Source of the DNA: Labilibaculum euxinicum
GTDB lineage: Bacteria > Bacteroidota > Bacteroidia > Bacteroidales > Marinifilaceae
Length of the DNA stretch: 64,000 nucleotides
Assembly (NCBI RefSeq): GCF_009795715.1
Contig: NZ_WTCR01000003.1
Coordinates: 186,001 to 250,000 of the forward strand
Direction of reading: 5' to 3'
Shown here: positions 18,620-26,164 of the stretch, in pieces
Position numbering within the stretch: position 1 is the stretch's first letter
Layout: every line of letters begins with the position of its first letter
The notes under the pieces: model-generated
The model's database searches: none
Seen by the model: only the letters and a program-made list of their open reading frames with translations
Told to the model about the DNA's origin: nothing
Translations under genes and position numbers: made by a program

Positions 18620-20505
18620 GTGTGTGCCTTGAATGGTAAATTTAATAAAAGTTCTTTTATAATGTTAAGTTTTATAAAAGAAAGTCCAGAGGGTGCAAGT
18701 CCCTTATGCACTGGGGTGACTCCTGGAAGCATCAGCAAGTGGCAAGGTGGTTTGGGTTGACCCATGCACTGAAGTAAGCCAACCGGCAAAAGTCTGAACT
18801 GACGAACAGGAACGGGATATGAGGCATTGTTATTCGGGTAAGTAGGCACATCACTGCAAAGCCCCACGAGTACCAAAAGGATAGCGATGTAGATTCCGCA
18901 GGATTAGATGGAAGGACATTTACCTTACCAAGGGAGATCTCATCAACCACGAGTTGGTTATGGTGAGAAGTCAGCAGAGGCCATAGTAGCTGTAAGACCA
19001 TGAGCCACAAATAGAGACTGTGGAGGACTCACAGAGCAGTGAAGGGCTGAACGTTAAGCTGTTCCAAATGTTGCAAAGAAGCTGTTGTTTTTAGGCTCTA
19101 GCTTTGTGTTAAGCGGAACAGGGAAAAGAAAAAGTAAATTAAAATGATTGAACAAATACTTACACGCAAGAATATGGTGCGGGCGATGCATCAAGTCCAG
19201 AAGAACCAAGGTTCAGCAGGAGTTGATCGTATGCCCGTGACTAAACTCTCAGATCTGATGTCAATTGACAAAGCGGAACTGACACAGAGTGTTCGTTCGG
19301 GTAAGTATTTGCCTCAAGCCATTTTAGGAGTTGAGATTCCAAAAGGAAACGGGAAGATGCGCTTATTGGGTATCCCGACTGTAACCGACCGTTTGCTTCA
19401 GCAAGCTGTACTTCAAATTATCACGGCAAAGTTTGAGTTCGATTTTTCGGACTCTAGCTTTGGTTTTAGACCCAATCGGAGTCTGCATCAGGCAGTACTA
19501 AAAGCTCAGGGATACATCAACGATGGTTATCAGCATATCGTTGATATTGATTTGAAGACCTTTTTTGACGAAGTGGATCATTGTCATTTGTTGCAGTTGT
19601 TATATCGTAAGGTAAAATGCCGCGACACAATGCGCCTGATTCGCAAATGGTTGCGTGCCCCGATCTTAATCGACGGCAGGTTGGTCAAACGTCGGAAAGG
19701 TGTACCGCAGGGGAGTCCACTGAGTCCGTTACTGTCCAATATCATGTTGCATGAACTGGATCGGGAACTGGAAAAACAGGGACTTAAATTCATCCGCTAC
19801 GCCGATGATTTTAGTATTTATACCAAATTGAAAGCTACCGCCCGACGAGTAGGCAACAAGGTTTACAAGTTTTTACGAAATAAACTCAAGTTGACAATTA
19901 ATCGGGAAAAGAGTGGCATTCGGCGACCTGTTCATTTTACCGTTCTGGGTTTCGGTTTTGTGCCGACCTACAAGAAAGGTGAACGGGGTAAGTATCAATT
20001 GGTAGTATCGGACAAAAGTTGGAAGAAACTGAAAGAAAAGCTGAAAACAATCACTCGGAAAACGACACCGATGAGCTTTGAAGAGCGCATTCAAAAACTG
20101 AAAGAGGTTCAAAAAGGTTGGGTAAATAACTTCCGTATGGCAAGTATTTTAGTCAAGCTTCAAGATCTTGATGGTTGGATACGCAACAGACTCAGATATT
20201 GCATTTGGCACCATTGGAAGAAACCCGAAAAGAAAAGGCGAAGCCTTATCCGCTTGGGCGTTCAGCAAGGACAAGCCTATGCATGGAGTCGATCACGAAT
20301 GGGTGGTTGGGCGATAGCTCAGAGTCCGATTCTGAGAACGACCATTACCCTTGAAAGATTGCAGAAACGTGGTTATGAATCTATGCTCGACATTTACAAG
20401 AAAATTTCCCCACAACTTAATGAACCGCTGTATACGAGACCCGTACGTACAGTGGTGTGAAAGCCTCTCCCTGCTAGTGATTACTAGCGGGGCGGGCTAT
20501 TCGAT
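18620..20505 (+). mobile_element. Group II intron with reverse transcriptase, inserted in an attC-like site
   Basis: The 5' end fits the GUGYG rule (GTGTG at 18620 or 18622). About 520 nt of structured leader contain phrases typical of domain I (for example GGGTGCAAGTCCCTTATG). The reverse transcriptase ORF follows. Domain V is formed by CCGCTGTA at about 20421 pairing with TACAGTGG at about 20446, and domain VI by CCCTGCTAGT/ACTAGCGGGG. The intron end is placed at ATTCGAT. It lies directly beside an attC-like hairpin, in opposite orientation to all cassette genes, as known for attC-targeting group IIC introns. End positions are good to a few bases; class IIC is inferred. Confidence 0.85.
19144..20460 (+). 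CDS. ltrA: Group II intron reverse transcriptase/maturase
   Basis: This 438-residue intron-encoded protein splices its own RNA and copies it into DNA during retrohoming. The RT domain shows GIPTVTDRLLQQA, SFGFRPNRS, DIDLKTFFDEVDH, KGVPQGSPLSPLLSNI and the catalytic YADD box at residues 219-222. The maturase domain (X) follows (W.NNFRMAS, AQSPILRTTITLERL..RGYESM). No HNH endonuclease domain is present, which fits class C-like introns that use hairpin or replication-fork targets. The last codons overlap domain V of the intron RNA. It looks intact and possibly active. Confidence 0.93.
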   Translation: MIEQILTRKNMVRAMHQVQKNQGSAGVDRMPVTKLSDLMSIDKAELTQSVRSGKYLPQAILGVEIPKGNGKMRLLGIPTVTDRLLQQAVLQIITAKFEFDFSDSSFGFRPNRSLHQAVLKAQGYINDGYQHIVDIDLKTFFDEVDHCHLLQLLYRKVKCRDTMRLIRKWLRAPILIDGRLVKRRKGVPQGSPLSPLLSNIMLHELDRELEKQGLKFIRYADDFSIYTKLKATARRVGNKVYKFLRNKLKLTINREKSGIRRPVHFTVLGFGFVPTYKKGERGKYQLVVSDKSWKKLKEKLKTITRKTTPMSFEERIQKLKEVQKGWVNNFRMASILVKLQDLDGWIRNRLRYCIWHHWKKPEKKRRSLIRLGVQQGQAYAWSRSRMGGWAIAQSPILRTTITLERLQKRGYESMLDIYKKISPQLNEPLYTRPVRTVV

Positions 20506-20517
20506 TGTGTGTAGTTT

Positions 20518-21837
20518 TTAATTTTTTGTAAATAAAAATTGCCCTCCTCCTTGTTTCAATATCATCGTTTTTTCAGAAGGATTAAATTCCATAACAATTC
20601 CTGCTTGGTCAAATTTAAACTTATCTTTTTCAGTTGCTTCAAGTGGAAATGATGATTGTCCTGTAGCTTGAGCTATTAGTGTATTGTTATTTTTCGTAAC
20701 TGTTATTTTCATTGGTAGTTGTGCAGAAGAGTAAATTCCTAAATATTTATCTAAATCTTCAGATTTAACTTCAATAGTTGAAAACGTAGGGGTTTCGTAA
20801 GGTTTATTATAAACAGCGCTTAATACAGAAATCGAGATATCATTATTGGTATAGTTTGTTCCGTTTGAAATTAAGGCATAGGAAATATCTCCATCTGAGA
20901 AATGTGAAAAAACGGAAGTAAATCCATCAATGCCTCCAGTATGACCGAAACCAACTTTGTTATAAAATGGAATTTGAAACAAACCTATTCCGAAATTTTC
21001 TTTAATAGTCATCATTTTCTTTAGACTCTCACTATTTAGCAGTTGTCCGTCAAACAATGCGTTACTAAATTTTACTAAGTCTATAGGAGTTGAAACAATT
21101 CCTCCTGCTCCCATTGGAACAGAAATATCCGTTTCAGGGACTAATTTCCATCTATCTAAATATCTGTATGAATTACACTTTTTATTGGAATTATTAACAG
21201 TCTCTCCGAAATAGGTGTTTTTCAATCCGATTGGGGCAGTAATATATTCTTTTAATAATTCTCCATAGGATTTCTGATAACTCTTTTCAAGGATATAACT
21301 TAATAGAATGTAGTTTGAATTACTATATTGAGACTTACTGTTTGGTTCAAAATCACTTCCTTTGTTTGCGATAATTGTTACCATTTCTTTTTCTGTCTTG
21401 GGTTGAGTATTCCAAGTCAAATAATCTTTATCGTCAGTGAAATTATGTATGCCACTTCTGTGATAGAGCAAATCTTCAATTGTTATTTTATTGGAGTTTT
21501 CAATTGTTGGAAAATACTTATTAATTGTTTGATTTATGTCTATTCTTTTCTCTTCAACTCCTTTAAATACCAATACTGCAGTAAAAGTTTTCGATATGGA
21601 ACCTATACCATATTTTGTGCTTTCGTTGGCTTTGAGCTTTTTCTCGTAATCAGAAAATCCTAATGATTTTGAATAGATAATTTCACCATTTTGTGAAACA
21701 GCAACACTGCCCATAAATTTATTATTTGACTCAAGAACATCGAAATAGTCATCCAGTTTGTCTTTATTAAAGTTTTGAGATAAAACAACTTGGCATAAAA
21801 TACCCAAAGTCAGTATTACTAAAAATATTTTTTTCAT
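20518..21837 (-). CDS. Serine hydrolase of the class C beta-lactamase/PBP family, secreted (cassette gene)
   Basis: This 439-residue protein has a signal peptide (ILTLGILCQVVLSQ) and the motifs of serine-active-site transpeptidase-like hydrolases: SxxK as SISK (in YGIGSISKTFTAVL), YxN as YSN (QYSNSNYILLSYIL), and HTGG near residue 300 in place of KTG. Members include beta-lactamases, D-aminopeptidases and esterases; the substrate cannot be told. A 90-residue C-terminal domain follows. Its stop lies 13 nt right of the intron 3' end, and GACCAAC, one base from the attC core, lies 42 nt before its ATG, so it reads as one unit of the cassette array. Confidence 0.85.
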   Translation of the reverse strand: MKKIFLVILTLGILCQVVLSQNFNKDKLDDYFDVLESNNKFMGSVAVSQNGEIIYSKSLGFSDYEKKLKANESTKYGIGSISKTFTAVLVFKGVEEKRIDINQTINKYFPTIENSNKITIEDLLYHRSGIHNFTDDKDYLTWNTQPKTEKEMVTIIANKGSDFEPNSKSQYSNSNYILLSYILEKSYQKSYGELLKEYITAPIGLKNTYFGETVNNSNKKCNSYRYLDRWKLVPETDISVPMGAGGIVSTPIDLVKFSNALFDGQLLNSESLKKMMTIKENFGIGLFQIPFYNKVGFGHTGGIDGFTSVFSHFSDGDISYALISNGTNYTNNDISISVLSAVYNKPYETPTFSTIEVKSEDLDKYLGIYSSAQLPMKITVTKNNNTLIAQATGQSSFPLEATEKDKFKFDQAGIVMEFNPSEKTMILKQGGGQFLFTKN

Positions 21838-21878
21838 TATCTATAATTAATGGTATGTAGTATCTCCGTTTAAATTCT

Positions 21879-21885
21879 GACCAAC
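21879..21885 (-). other. attC-like core upstream of the serine hydrolase cassette
   Basis: The plus-strand GACCAAC differs from RYYYAAC by one base and lies 42 nt before the hydrolase ATG and 21 nt after the stop of the next small ORF, in the same orientation as its companions. Confidence 0.35.
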
Positions 21886-21905
21886 GGTAAATTTTAACCT
21901 TCAAA

Positions 21906-22037
21906 TTACCCTTGAAATATTAATTTTCCTCGACTAAATTTTGCAAAATAAAGTGCAAAAAATGATATAAGTAGAGCTAAACCAGCAAATATTGTTGACC
22001 AATCAGGTTTATAAAATATCTCTGGTGGTGTTTCCAT
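21906..22037 (-). CDS. Mini-ORF with one membrane segment, possible truncated cassette gene
   Basis: This is an ATG-started frame of 43 residues: a short Pro/Trp-containing head (METPPEIFYKPDWSTIFAG), one membrane span (LALLISFFALYFA) and a basic tail (KFSRGKLIFQG). The head-plus-span pattern is typical of the N-terminus of larger uncharacterised membrane proteins, so this may be a gene cut short by a stop codon. A perfect attC core (GCCTAAC) lies 34 nt upstream, so it occupies the place of a cassette gene. Confidence 0.45.
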   Translation of the reverse strand: METPPEIFYKPDWSTIFAGLALLISFFALYFAKFSRGKLIFQG

Positions 22038-22071
22038 GTTAAATTTATTTTTCGATCGATGAATTCATGAA

Positions 22072-22140
22072 GCCTAACGGCAGTCTGTCTAAAAATTAAT
22101 TAAACTGCACAATTCAATTTTAAATATAGTGGTTTTTAAG
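22072..22140 (-). other. attC-like half-site
   Basis: GCCTAAC at 22072-22078 is a perfect RYYYAAC core (GTTAGGC on the minus strand). Directly beside it, GCAGT and ACTGC form a small inverted repeat about 20 nt apart. A second core on the right is not visible, so the site appears degenerate or truncated. Confidence 0.45.
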
Positions 22141-22159
22141 GATGCATAAAATGGAAAAC

Positions 22160-22345
22160 TTATTCTTTATTATTACTTACCGCATGATAATAATTGTCTT
22201 CTTTCCCAGTATAAAGGAACGCGATAAAATCGCGCACTAGCTGTGAGATGGTTAAGGCATATCTGTAATTGTTATCCCAATCTATTTTATCATTGGACAT
22301 TAGGCTATCAGTTAACCTAAAATTGAATTGACTGCATAATAAGAG
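22160..22345 (-). pseudogene. C-terminal fragment of an unknown protein, cut by the intron remnant
   Basis: The frame reads through CSQFNFRLTDSL, then MSNDKIDWDNNYRYALTISQLVRDFIAFLYTGK to a stop at 22160, with a natural-looking soluble composition. Towards its 5' end it runs directly into the group II intron 3' remnant at 22343, so the upstream part of the gene is missing. A 46-residue protein starting at the ATG at 22300 is an alternative. No family is recognised. Confidence 0.4.
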
Positions 22346-22436
22346 CCGTATGAAACGAAGTTCGGCGAAGCCAATTGAGAGATTCACGTACGGTTCTGTG
22401 AGAAGTTAGGGGTGAAATTCCCCTAGCTTACTCGAC
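22343..22436 (+). mobile_element. Group II intron 3' end remnant of a different type, domain V interrupted
   Basis: GAGCCGTATGA at 22343 and TTCACGTACGGTTC at about 22383 are the two strands of a canonical domain V. AGTTAGGGG...CCCCTAGCTT forms domain VI, ending in CTCGAC. Between the domain V strands are about 20 extra bases (AACGAAGTTCGGCGAAGCC), which would spoil the helix tip, so it is a dead remnant. It differs from the intron at 18.6-20.5 kb, so a second intron lineage once inserted here. It ends 9 nt from the stop codon of the next cassette gene. Confidence 0.65.
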
Positions 22437-22445
22437 TACCAGCAG

Positions 22446-23498
22446 TTATTTATTATTAATTTCAAATCGCTCAGTACAAATGTGTTTGTCATTCTCATAA
22501 GTGTCAATTTGTAAAAGTCTGTTTTTAAAATCGTATTGATACTTTTTAATATTGCCCAATGACAAATCAATGGTATAACCAAATCCGTCATATCCAGTAT
22601 CTATTATTCTTTGCCAAGTCTTTAGACGATTATCGGAATCATAAACACTTTTATAATATGAAAGAGTGTCACCATTCGCATTTAAAGTAAGTTCTGTTTT
22701 TAATTGTCCGTTGTCGACCGTCATTTGTATTTCGTTACCAGTTAATTCTCCATTTGCAAAATATTGTATCACAATTGAATCTTTAAAATAGTTGAGAGTC
22801 TTCTCTTGATATGAACCAGTTAATTTCGTTATTGTGTCTGCTAACTCGGTACTACTTGGTCTGAATGCTTGAAATTCTATTATGTTGGGATTGGTAATGT
22901 CCATCCACTTTTTTCGTTTAAGATTATTTTTACTATCATAAAAAAATGACACAGTCTCATCCAGATATATTTTGTCACCGAATGTGTTATATATTTCAAT
23001 AATTGAGTCTCTGCCTAAAGTATTACGTTTAAAAATCAATTTTGCATAAATTGGCAAATCAGAATTCCAATCAACACTTTCGGGATTCACTCTTTCATAC
23101 AAAGAGCGATATTTCTCATCTAACTTCTCAATAGAATTGTATTTGCGAAAATATTCTCTTGCTTCATTGGAGTATAGTTTGCCAATGCTGTCATTTTTGG
23201 GACTAATATAATATATGCTTTGTGTTTCGGACAGATTACCATAAGTGTCATAGTCAAAGGTTGTTTTTGTTTGTTTGAATAATTCAAAGCCGTCATATCC
23301 GCTGTAAGTAATTGTATGTTTCCCAATTTCATTGAACCAATATGTCTCCAACAACATCTCCTTTTCTCCGTCGTATTGTATGAAATATCTCACATGGCTG
23401 ATATTTTCGCTATAGGTCAACGTGTCAATTTTGGGATAGTCCTGTCCAAATACAAAACACGGTAAAAAGCTTAATAATATGTAGATAGCAGTTTTCAT
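22446..23498 (-). CDS. Secreted protein with YD-like repeats (cassette gene)
   Basis: About 350 residues with a clear signal peptide (AIYILLSFLPCFVFG-Q). The body contains scattered YD/RHS-like phrases (FDYDTYGNLSE, FFYDSKNNLKRK, VYDSDNRLKTW, YQYDFKNRL), which form beta-hairpin repeats in secreted and surface proteins. No enzymatic domain is seen. I start it at the ATG at 23498; the longer frame to 23552 would be translated attC sequence. A TGGTAAC core lies 7 nt upstream of that ATG. Confidence 0.65.
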   Translation of the reverse strand: MKTAIYILLSFLPCFVFGQDYPKIDTLTYSENISHVRYFIQYDGEKEMLLETYWFNEIGKHTITYSGYDGFELFKQTKTTFDYDTYGNLSETQSIYYISPKNDSIGKLYSNEAREYFRKYNSIEKLDEKYRSLYERVNPESVDWNSDLPIYAKLIFKRNTLGRDSIIEIYNTFGDKIYLDETVSFFYDSKNNLKRKKWMDITNPNIIEFQAFRPSSTELADTITKLTGSYQEKTLNYFKDSIVIQYFANGELTGNEIQMTVDNGQLKTELTLNANGDTLSYYKSVYDSDNRLKTWQRIIDTGYDGFGYTIDLSLGNIKKYQYDFKNRLLQIDTYENDKHICTERFEINNK

Positions 23499-23504
23499 AA
23501 TTGC

Positions 23505-23579
23505 TGGTAACGACCAGACTATGAAGCGTAGCTTGTGTTGCGCCTGCGGCAAGCTATGCTTTATGAGCCATTGTTAGGT
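23505..23579 (-). other. Complete attC-like site between two cassettes
   Basis: On the plus strand the left core is TGGTAAC (23505-23511) and the right core GTTAGGT (23573-23579, a perfect GTTRRRY). Between them AAGCGTAGCTTG (23524-23535) and CAAGCTATGCTT (23550-23561) are inverted repeats matching at 11 of 12 positions, extending to 13 of 15, with a 14-nt GC-rich tip. The 75-bp length and two-core hairpin layout match integron attC sites. It lies exactly between the stop of one gene and the start of the next. Confidence 0.75.
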
Positions 23580-23583
23580 TGCG

Positions 23584-24159
23584 TTATTTACTCATACTTC
23601 TAATTCTCAAACTTTCATGATAAGCCTCCTCAAAATATTTACTTAAAGGTCTTCTATATTCCTTATGTTCGGAGATAATTACAGAAAAATCACTATCTAT
23701 TAAATCTCGGTTATAAAATAACCATCCAACCAAGTGTGGAGTTGTCTGAACTCTTGTTTTACCCAAAACGGAAATCCCTAACTTTCTTGCTTTTGAATCA
23801 TCTGTCATGAAATTCTGATTTATTTTTTTTGCAAATGCAATACTTGATAATTCTCCACCCCCTAATCGTTTCCGTTGTTCTAGGATTTCAATTTCTTGCA
23901 AGTCATCAATACTCAAATTATGGCATTCAAACCGTCTTGCGCTCGTCTCATCCTTAAGCTTCTGTTGAAGCTCTTTGGATTTTTCATCTAATTTCTTTCT
24001 GCTCTTATACAACATTTCATACTCAACAAATTTTGTATAACAAAAGCTGCAATTGGAAGACCGAGCAGCACGGTACAATGTTGTAGAAGAAAGGAGATTA
24101 TCAATAGCGCAAGTATCAATCACATTTATTTTCTTAAACTCTGTTATATCAATATTCAT
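23584..24159 (-). CDS. PIN-like domain protein, probable toxin (cassette gene)
   Basis: This 191-residue protein has the acidic pattern of PIN-domain ribonucleases: an early Asp in NVIDTCAIDNLL, a Glu in GGGELSSIAFA, and an Asp pair in NFMTDDSKARKLG. A charged helical stretch (about residues 50-75) lies between. The ATG overlaps the end of the upstream XRE-ImmA/IrrE gene by 11 nt, so the two are translated together. The arrangement suggests a toxin controlled by its partner. Toxin-antitoxin pairs are common stabilising cargo in large cassette arrays. Domain call is good; toxicity is inferred. Confidence 0.75.
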   Translation of the reverse strand: MNIDITEFKKINVIDTCAIDNLLSSTTLYRAARSSNCSFCYTKFVEYEMLYKSRKKLDEKSKELQQKLKDETSARRFECHNLSIDDLQEIEILEQRKRLGGGELSSIAFAKKINQNFMTDDSKARKLGISVLGKTRVQTTPHLVGWLFYNRDLIDSDFSVIISEHKEYRRPLSKYFEEAYHESLRIRSMSK

Positions 24160-25282
24160 AATCCAATTTCAGTTTAAACAAGTCTAAAATATAAGTCAAC
24201 TCCGATTCGTCTACTAGTAGAATTTCAGCTAGTTTTCCTGATGAAATGTGCCCTTTTTTATATGCTTCATGGCTATTTCGAACGTAAAATGTAGATAAAC
24301 CTTTTTCTAATAGTGTTTTCTTTGATGATTGAATTGTAGCTGATATCCCATTTAATTCAAAATCATCTTTTTGCATTCTAGGAATTTTGAGAGAAATATA
24401 CTTGTCATATTGGTGTTTCGTAATACAATTATTAGATTTCAATGCAATTAGCAAAGTTTGAACGTTAACTTTTAATTGTTTTGCTACTTTTAAAACTAAT
24501 TCGTCATTCCAAGTTACAGTCCTTAATCTTTCAATATGGCTTTTAGGAATCAAAAAACTACTAGCAAAATTATTGGCTCGAATTTCTCTATAGTTTTTTT
24601 CGTTTTTAAACGAAACATTAAAATCAACTTCATCATCTAATAATGCATGACATACTTCATGAGAGAGTGTAAAGTTTTGCCTATATGTATCATCGTCATA
24701 ATTGACTAAAATACATTTTCCAGCAATCGGATGTTTAATAAATAAACCTGATATTTTTGAGTTATTAAGTCTTCTACGAAAAATATGTAATCCAATTTTC
24801 CTAAACTCAGAAAATAAATCAGAATACAGCTCATCATCTTTATATCCTAGGAAACCTCTAAGTTTTTCAGCTGTTTCTGTTCCCTGTGTTTTGTATACAT
24901 TAGAATACTTTGGTGCTATGAAATCTGTTTTTTTATAATCTAGGTAGCTTAATATGTCTTGTTCGTTTTCGCATAAAAAGATAAATTCTTGGATTGCCCA
25001 CCTATCTTCTTTTGAAAAATCATCACCAAACTTCCGATATAATACTTCAACTTGTTCAGATGCCGATAATCTTTCATTACTAATAAAATACTTATAATCT
25101 TGCCTGTAAAAATCAGCAAAAATTAATATTTCATCGCCAGTTGGTTCCGTATTACCTGTCTCTATTGACTCCAAACGGTGAACAGGTATTCCAATCTTTT
25201 CTGAAACATTTGATATTTCAAGGTCAAGATTTTCTCTACAGCGAATTAGTTTTTTTCCTAATGAAACTCTATCTATAGGCAT
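24149..25282 (-). CDS. XRE-family HTH regulator with ImmA/IrrE metallopeptidase domain (cassette gene)
   Basis: A 377-residue two-domain protein. Residues 1-65 are an XRE/Cro helix-turn-helix (SEKIGIPVHRLESIETGNTEPT). A zinc peptidase domain of the ImmA/IrrE type has the HExxH motif LSHEVCHALL, then RANNFASSFLIP. A further C-terminal part (to 377) may bind a partner. Such proteins act as antitoxins or as proteolytic switches removing a repressor. It overlaps and precedes the PIN-like gene, making a two-gene cassette between attC-like sites at 25330 and 23505. Confidence 0.88.
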   Translation of the reverse strand: MPIDRVSLGKKLIRCRENLDLEISNVSEKIGIPVHRLESIETGNTEPTGDEILIFADFYRQDYKYFISNERLSASEQVEVLYRKFGDDFSKEDRWAIQEFIFLCENEQDILSYLDYKKTDFIAPKYSNVYKTQGTETAEKLRGFLGYKDDELYSDLFSEFRKIGLHIFRRRLNNSKISGLFIKHPIAGKCILVNYDDDTYRQNFTLSHEVCHALLDDEVDFNVSFKNEKNYREIRANNFASSFLIPKSHIERLRTVTWNDELVLKVAKQLKVNVQTLLIALKSNNCITKHQYDKYISLKIPRMQKDDFELNGISATIQSSKKTLLEKGLSTFYVRNSHEAYKKGHISSGKLAEILLVDESELTYILDLFKLKLDYEY

Positions 25283-25329
25283 ATTTTTGAATTTTCTTTC
25301 ATGATAGCACGAGTATTATTTTTAATGCA

Positions 25330-25336
25330 ACCTAAC
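25330..25336 (-). other. attC-like core at the right edge of the cassette array
   Basis: ACCTAAC is a perfect RYYYAAC core (GTTAGGT on the minus strand), 47 nt upstream of the XRE-ImmA/IrrE start. GCAACCTAAC on the plus strand here equals the minus-strand sequence at the other end of this cassette (23574-23583), as expected of cassette boundaries. No integrase gene lies to its right. Confidence 0.55.
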
Positions 25337-25384
25337 TTGTTAAATTGTGCACTATGGGTGCACTTATTTCTGCTATATCAGATG

Positions 25385-25431
25385 AAAAGGTGCACAATAC
25401 ATGCCGTATTGGGGTGTATTGTGCACCTTTT
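25385..25431. repeat. Perfect 17-bp inverted repeat with GTGCAC cores
   Basis: AAAAGGTGCACAATACA (25385-25401) and TGTATTGTGCACCTTTT (25415-25431) are exact reverse complements around a 13-nt spacer. Two more GTGCAC palindromes lie 35-20 nt to the left (TTGTGCACTATGGGTGCAC). The structure could be a strong hairpin, a bidirectional terminator (A-rich and T-rich ends) or an operator cluster at the edge of the cassette array. Confidence 0.75.
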
Positions 25432-25833
25432 TCAATTTTACAATACCAAACTTAGCAAATTATAATCAATACTTTTGTGCTGTTTAGAAATAATTTTGTG
25501 GCAATAATGTATTGAATGAAAAATCAAACTGATTGTTCTTCAGTATTCAAGCGTAAAACAGATTCGCGAGCTTATACCATTTAGCTTTATAGCTCACACT
25601 ATAGCCAATTTGGTATCAAGTACTAAACCGAAACAAAGATTCAAGCTGTCAAAGTTGCCAACTTGCAGGCTTTAAGAATTATTGCATAAAAAAGGCTTTC
25701 TGAACGGGACGGGAGACAAATAGGAGAGTTGTTTTTTCATCTGTTGCAGTTTGGCTTTAGCCCGCTGAAATTAAAATATTTCAAAGACTGATTTGTTTTT
25801 GTATTTATTGAGTTTTCAAACTATCATTTTTTG
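25432..25833. other. Gene-poor stretch between cassette array and tandem repeats
   Basis: I see no convincing coding frame on either strand. The only structure noticed is a weak imperfect inverted repeat around 25573-25620 (ATACC...GGTAT). The sequence is AT-rich and looks like decayed accessory DNA. Confidence 0.5.
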
Positions 25834-26164
25834 TTTTGTACTGAGTACATCGGGCAAAAACTCAAGTTTTTAAGCTTTGCACTCAGTACATTGTGTCAAA
25901 ACTCAAGTTTTCAAGTTTTGTACTCAGTGCATTGAGTCAAAACTCAAGTTTTCAGGCTTTGTATTCAGTACATTGAGTCAAAATTCAAGTTTTCGTGCAT
26001 TGTACTTTGTACATTGGGCAAAAAATCAATTTTTTATGCTTTGCTACTATTAGTACGGTGCAAAAAACCAATTTTTCGGGCTTTGCTACAATTAGCATGA
26101 AGCAAAAAATCATTTTTTCATGCTTTGCTACTATTAGCACGGGGTAAAAAATCAATTTGTCAGG
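25834..26164. repeat. Eight degenerate 41/42-bp tandem repeats
   Basis: Units begin at 25834, 25875, 25916, 25957, 25998 (41 bp each) and 26039, 26081, 26123 (42 bp each), followed by a decayed ninth. The first group carries TACTCAGTACATTGAGT and the second CTACTATTAGCACGG. Most units contain a small palindrome, AAAACTCAAGTTTT in the first group and AAAAATCAATTTTT-like in the later ones. No cas genes or unique spacers occur, so this is a minisatellite and not a CRISPR array. Confidence 0.85.

Noticed and set aside
18595-19010. Minus-strand ORFs overlapping the intron leader
   Set aside because: They are antisense to structured group II intron RNA and have no recognisable protein features.
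23499-23552. N-terminal extension of the YD-like secreted protein
   Set aside because: The extra 18 residues are the translated attC-like hairpin; the signal peptide starts cleanly at the ATG at 23498.
25573-25620. Imperfect ATACC/GGTAT inverted repeat as another attC site
   Set aside because: No GTTRRRY-like core flanks it and pairing is interrupted at many positions.
25834-26164. Tandem repeats considered as a CRISPR array
   Set aside because: Repeat units are directly adjacent with no unique spacers of constant size, the units themselves vary, and there are no cas genes nearby.
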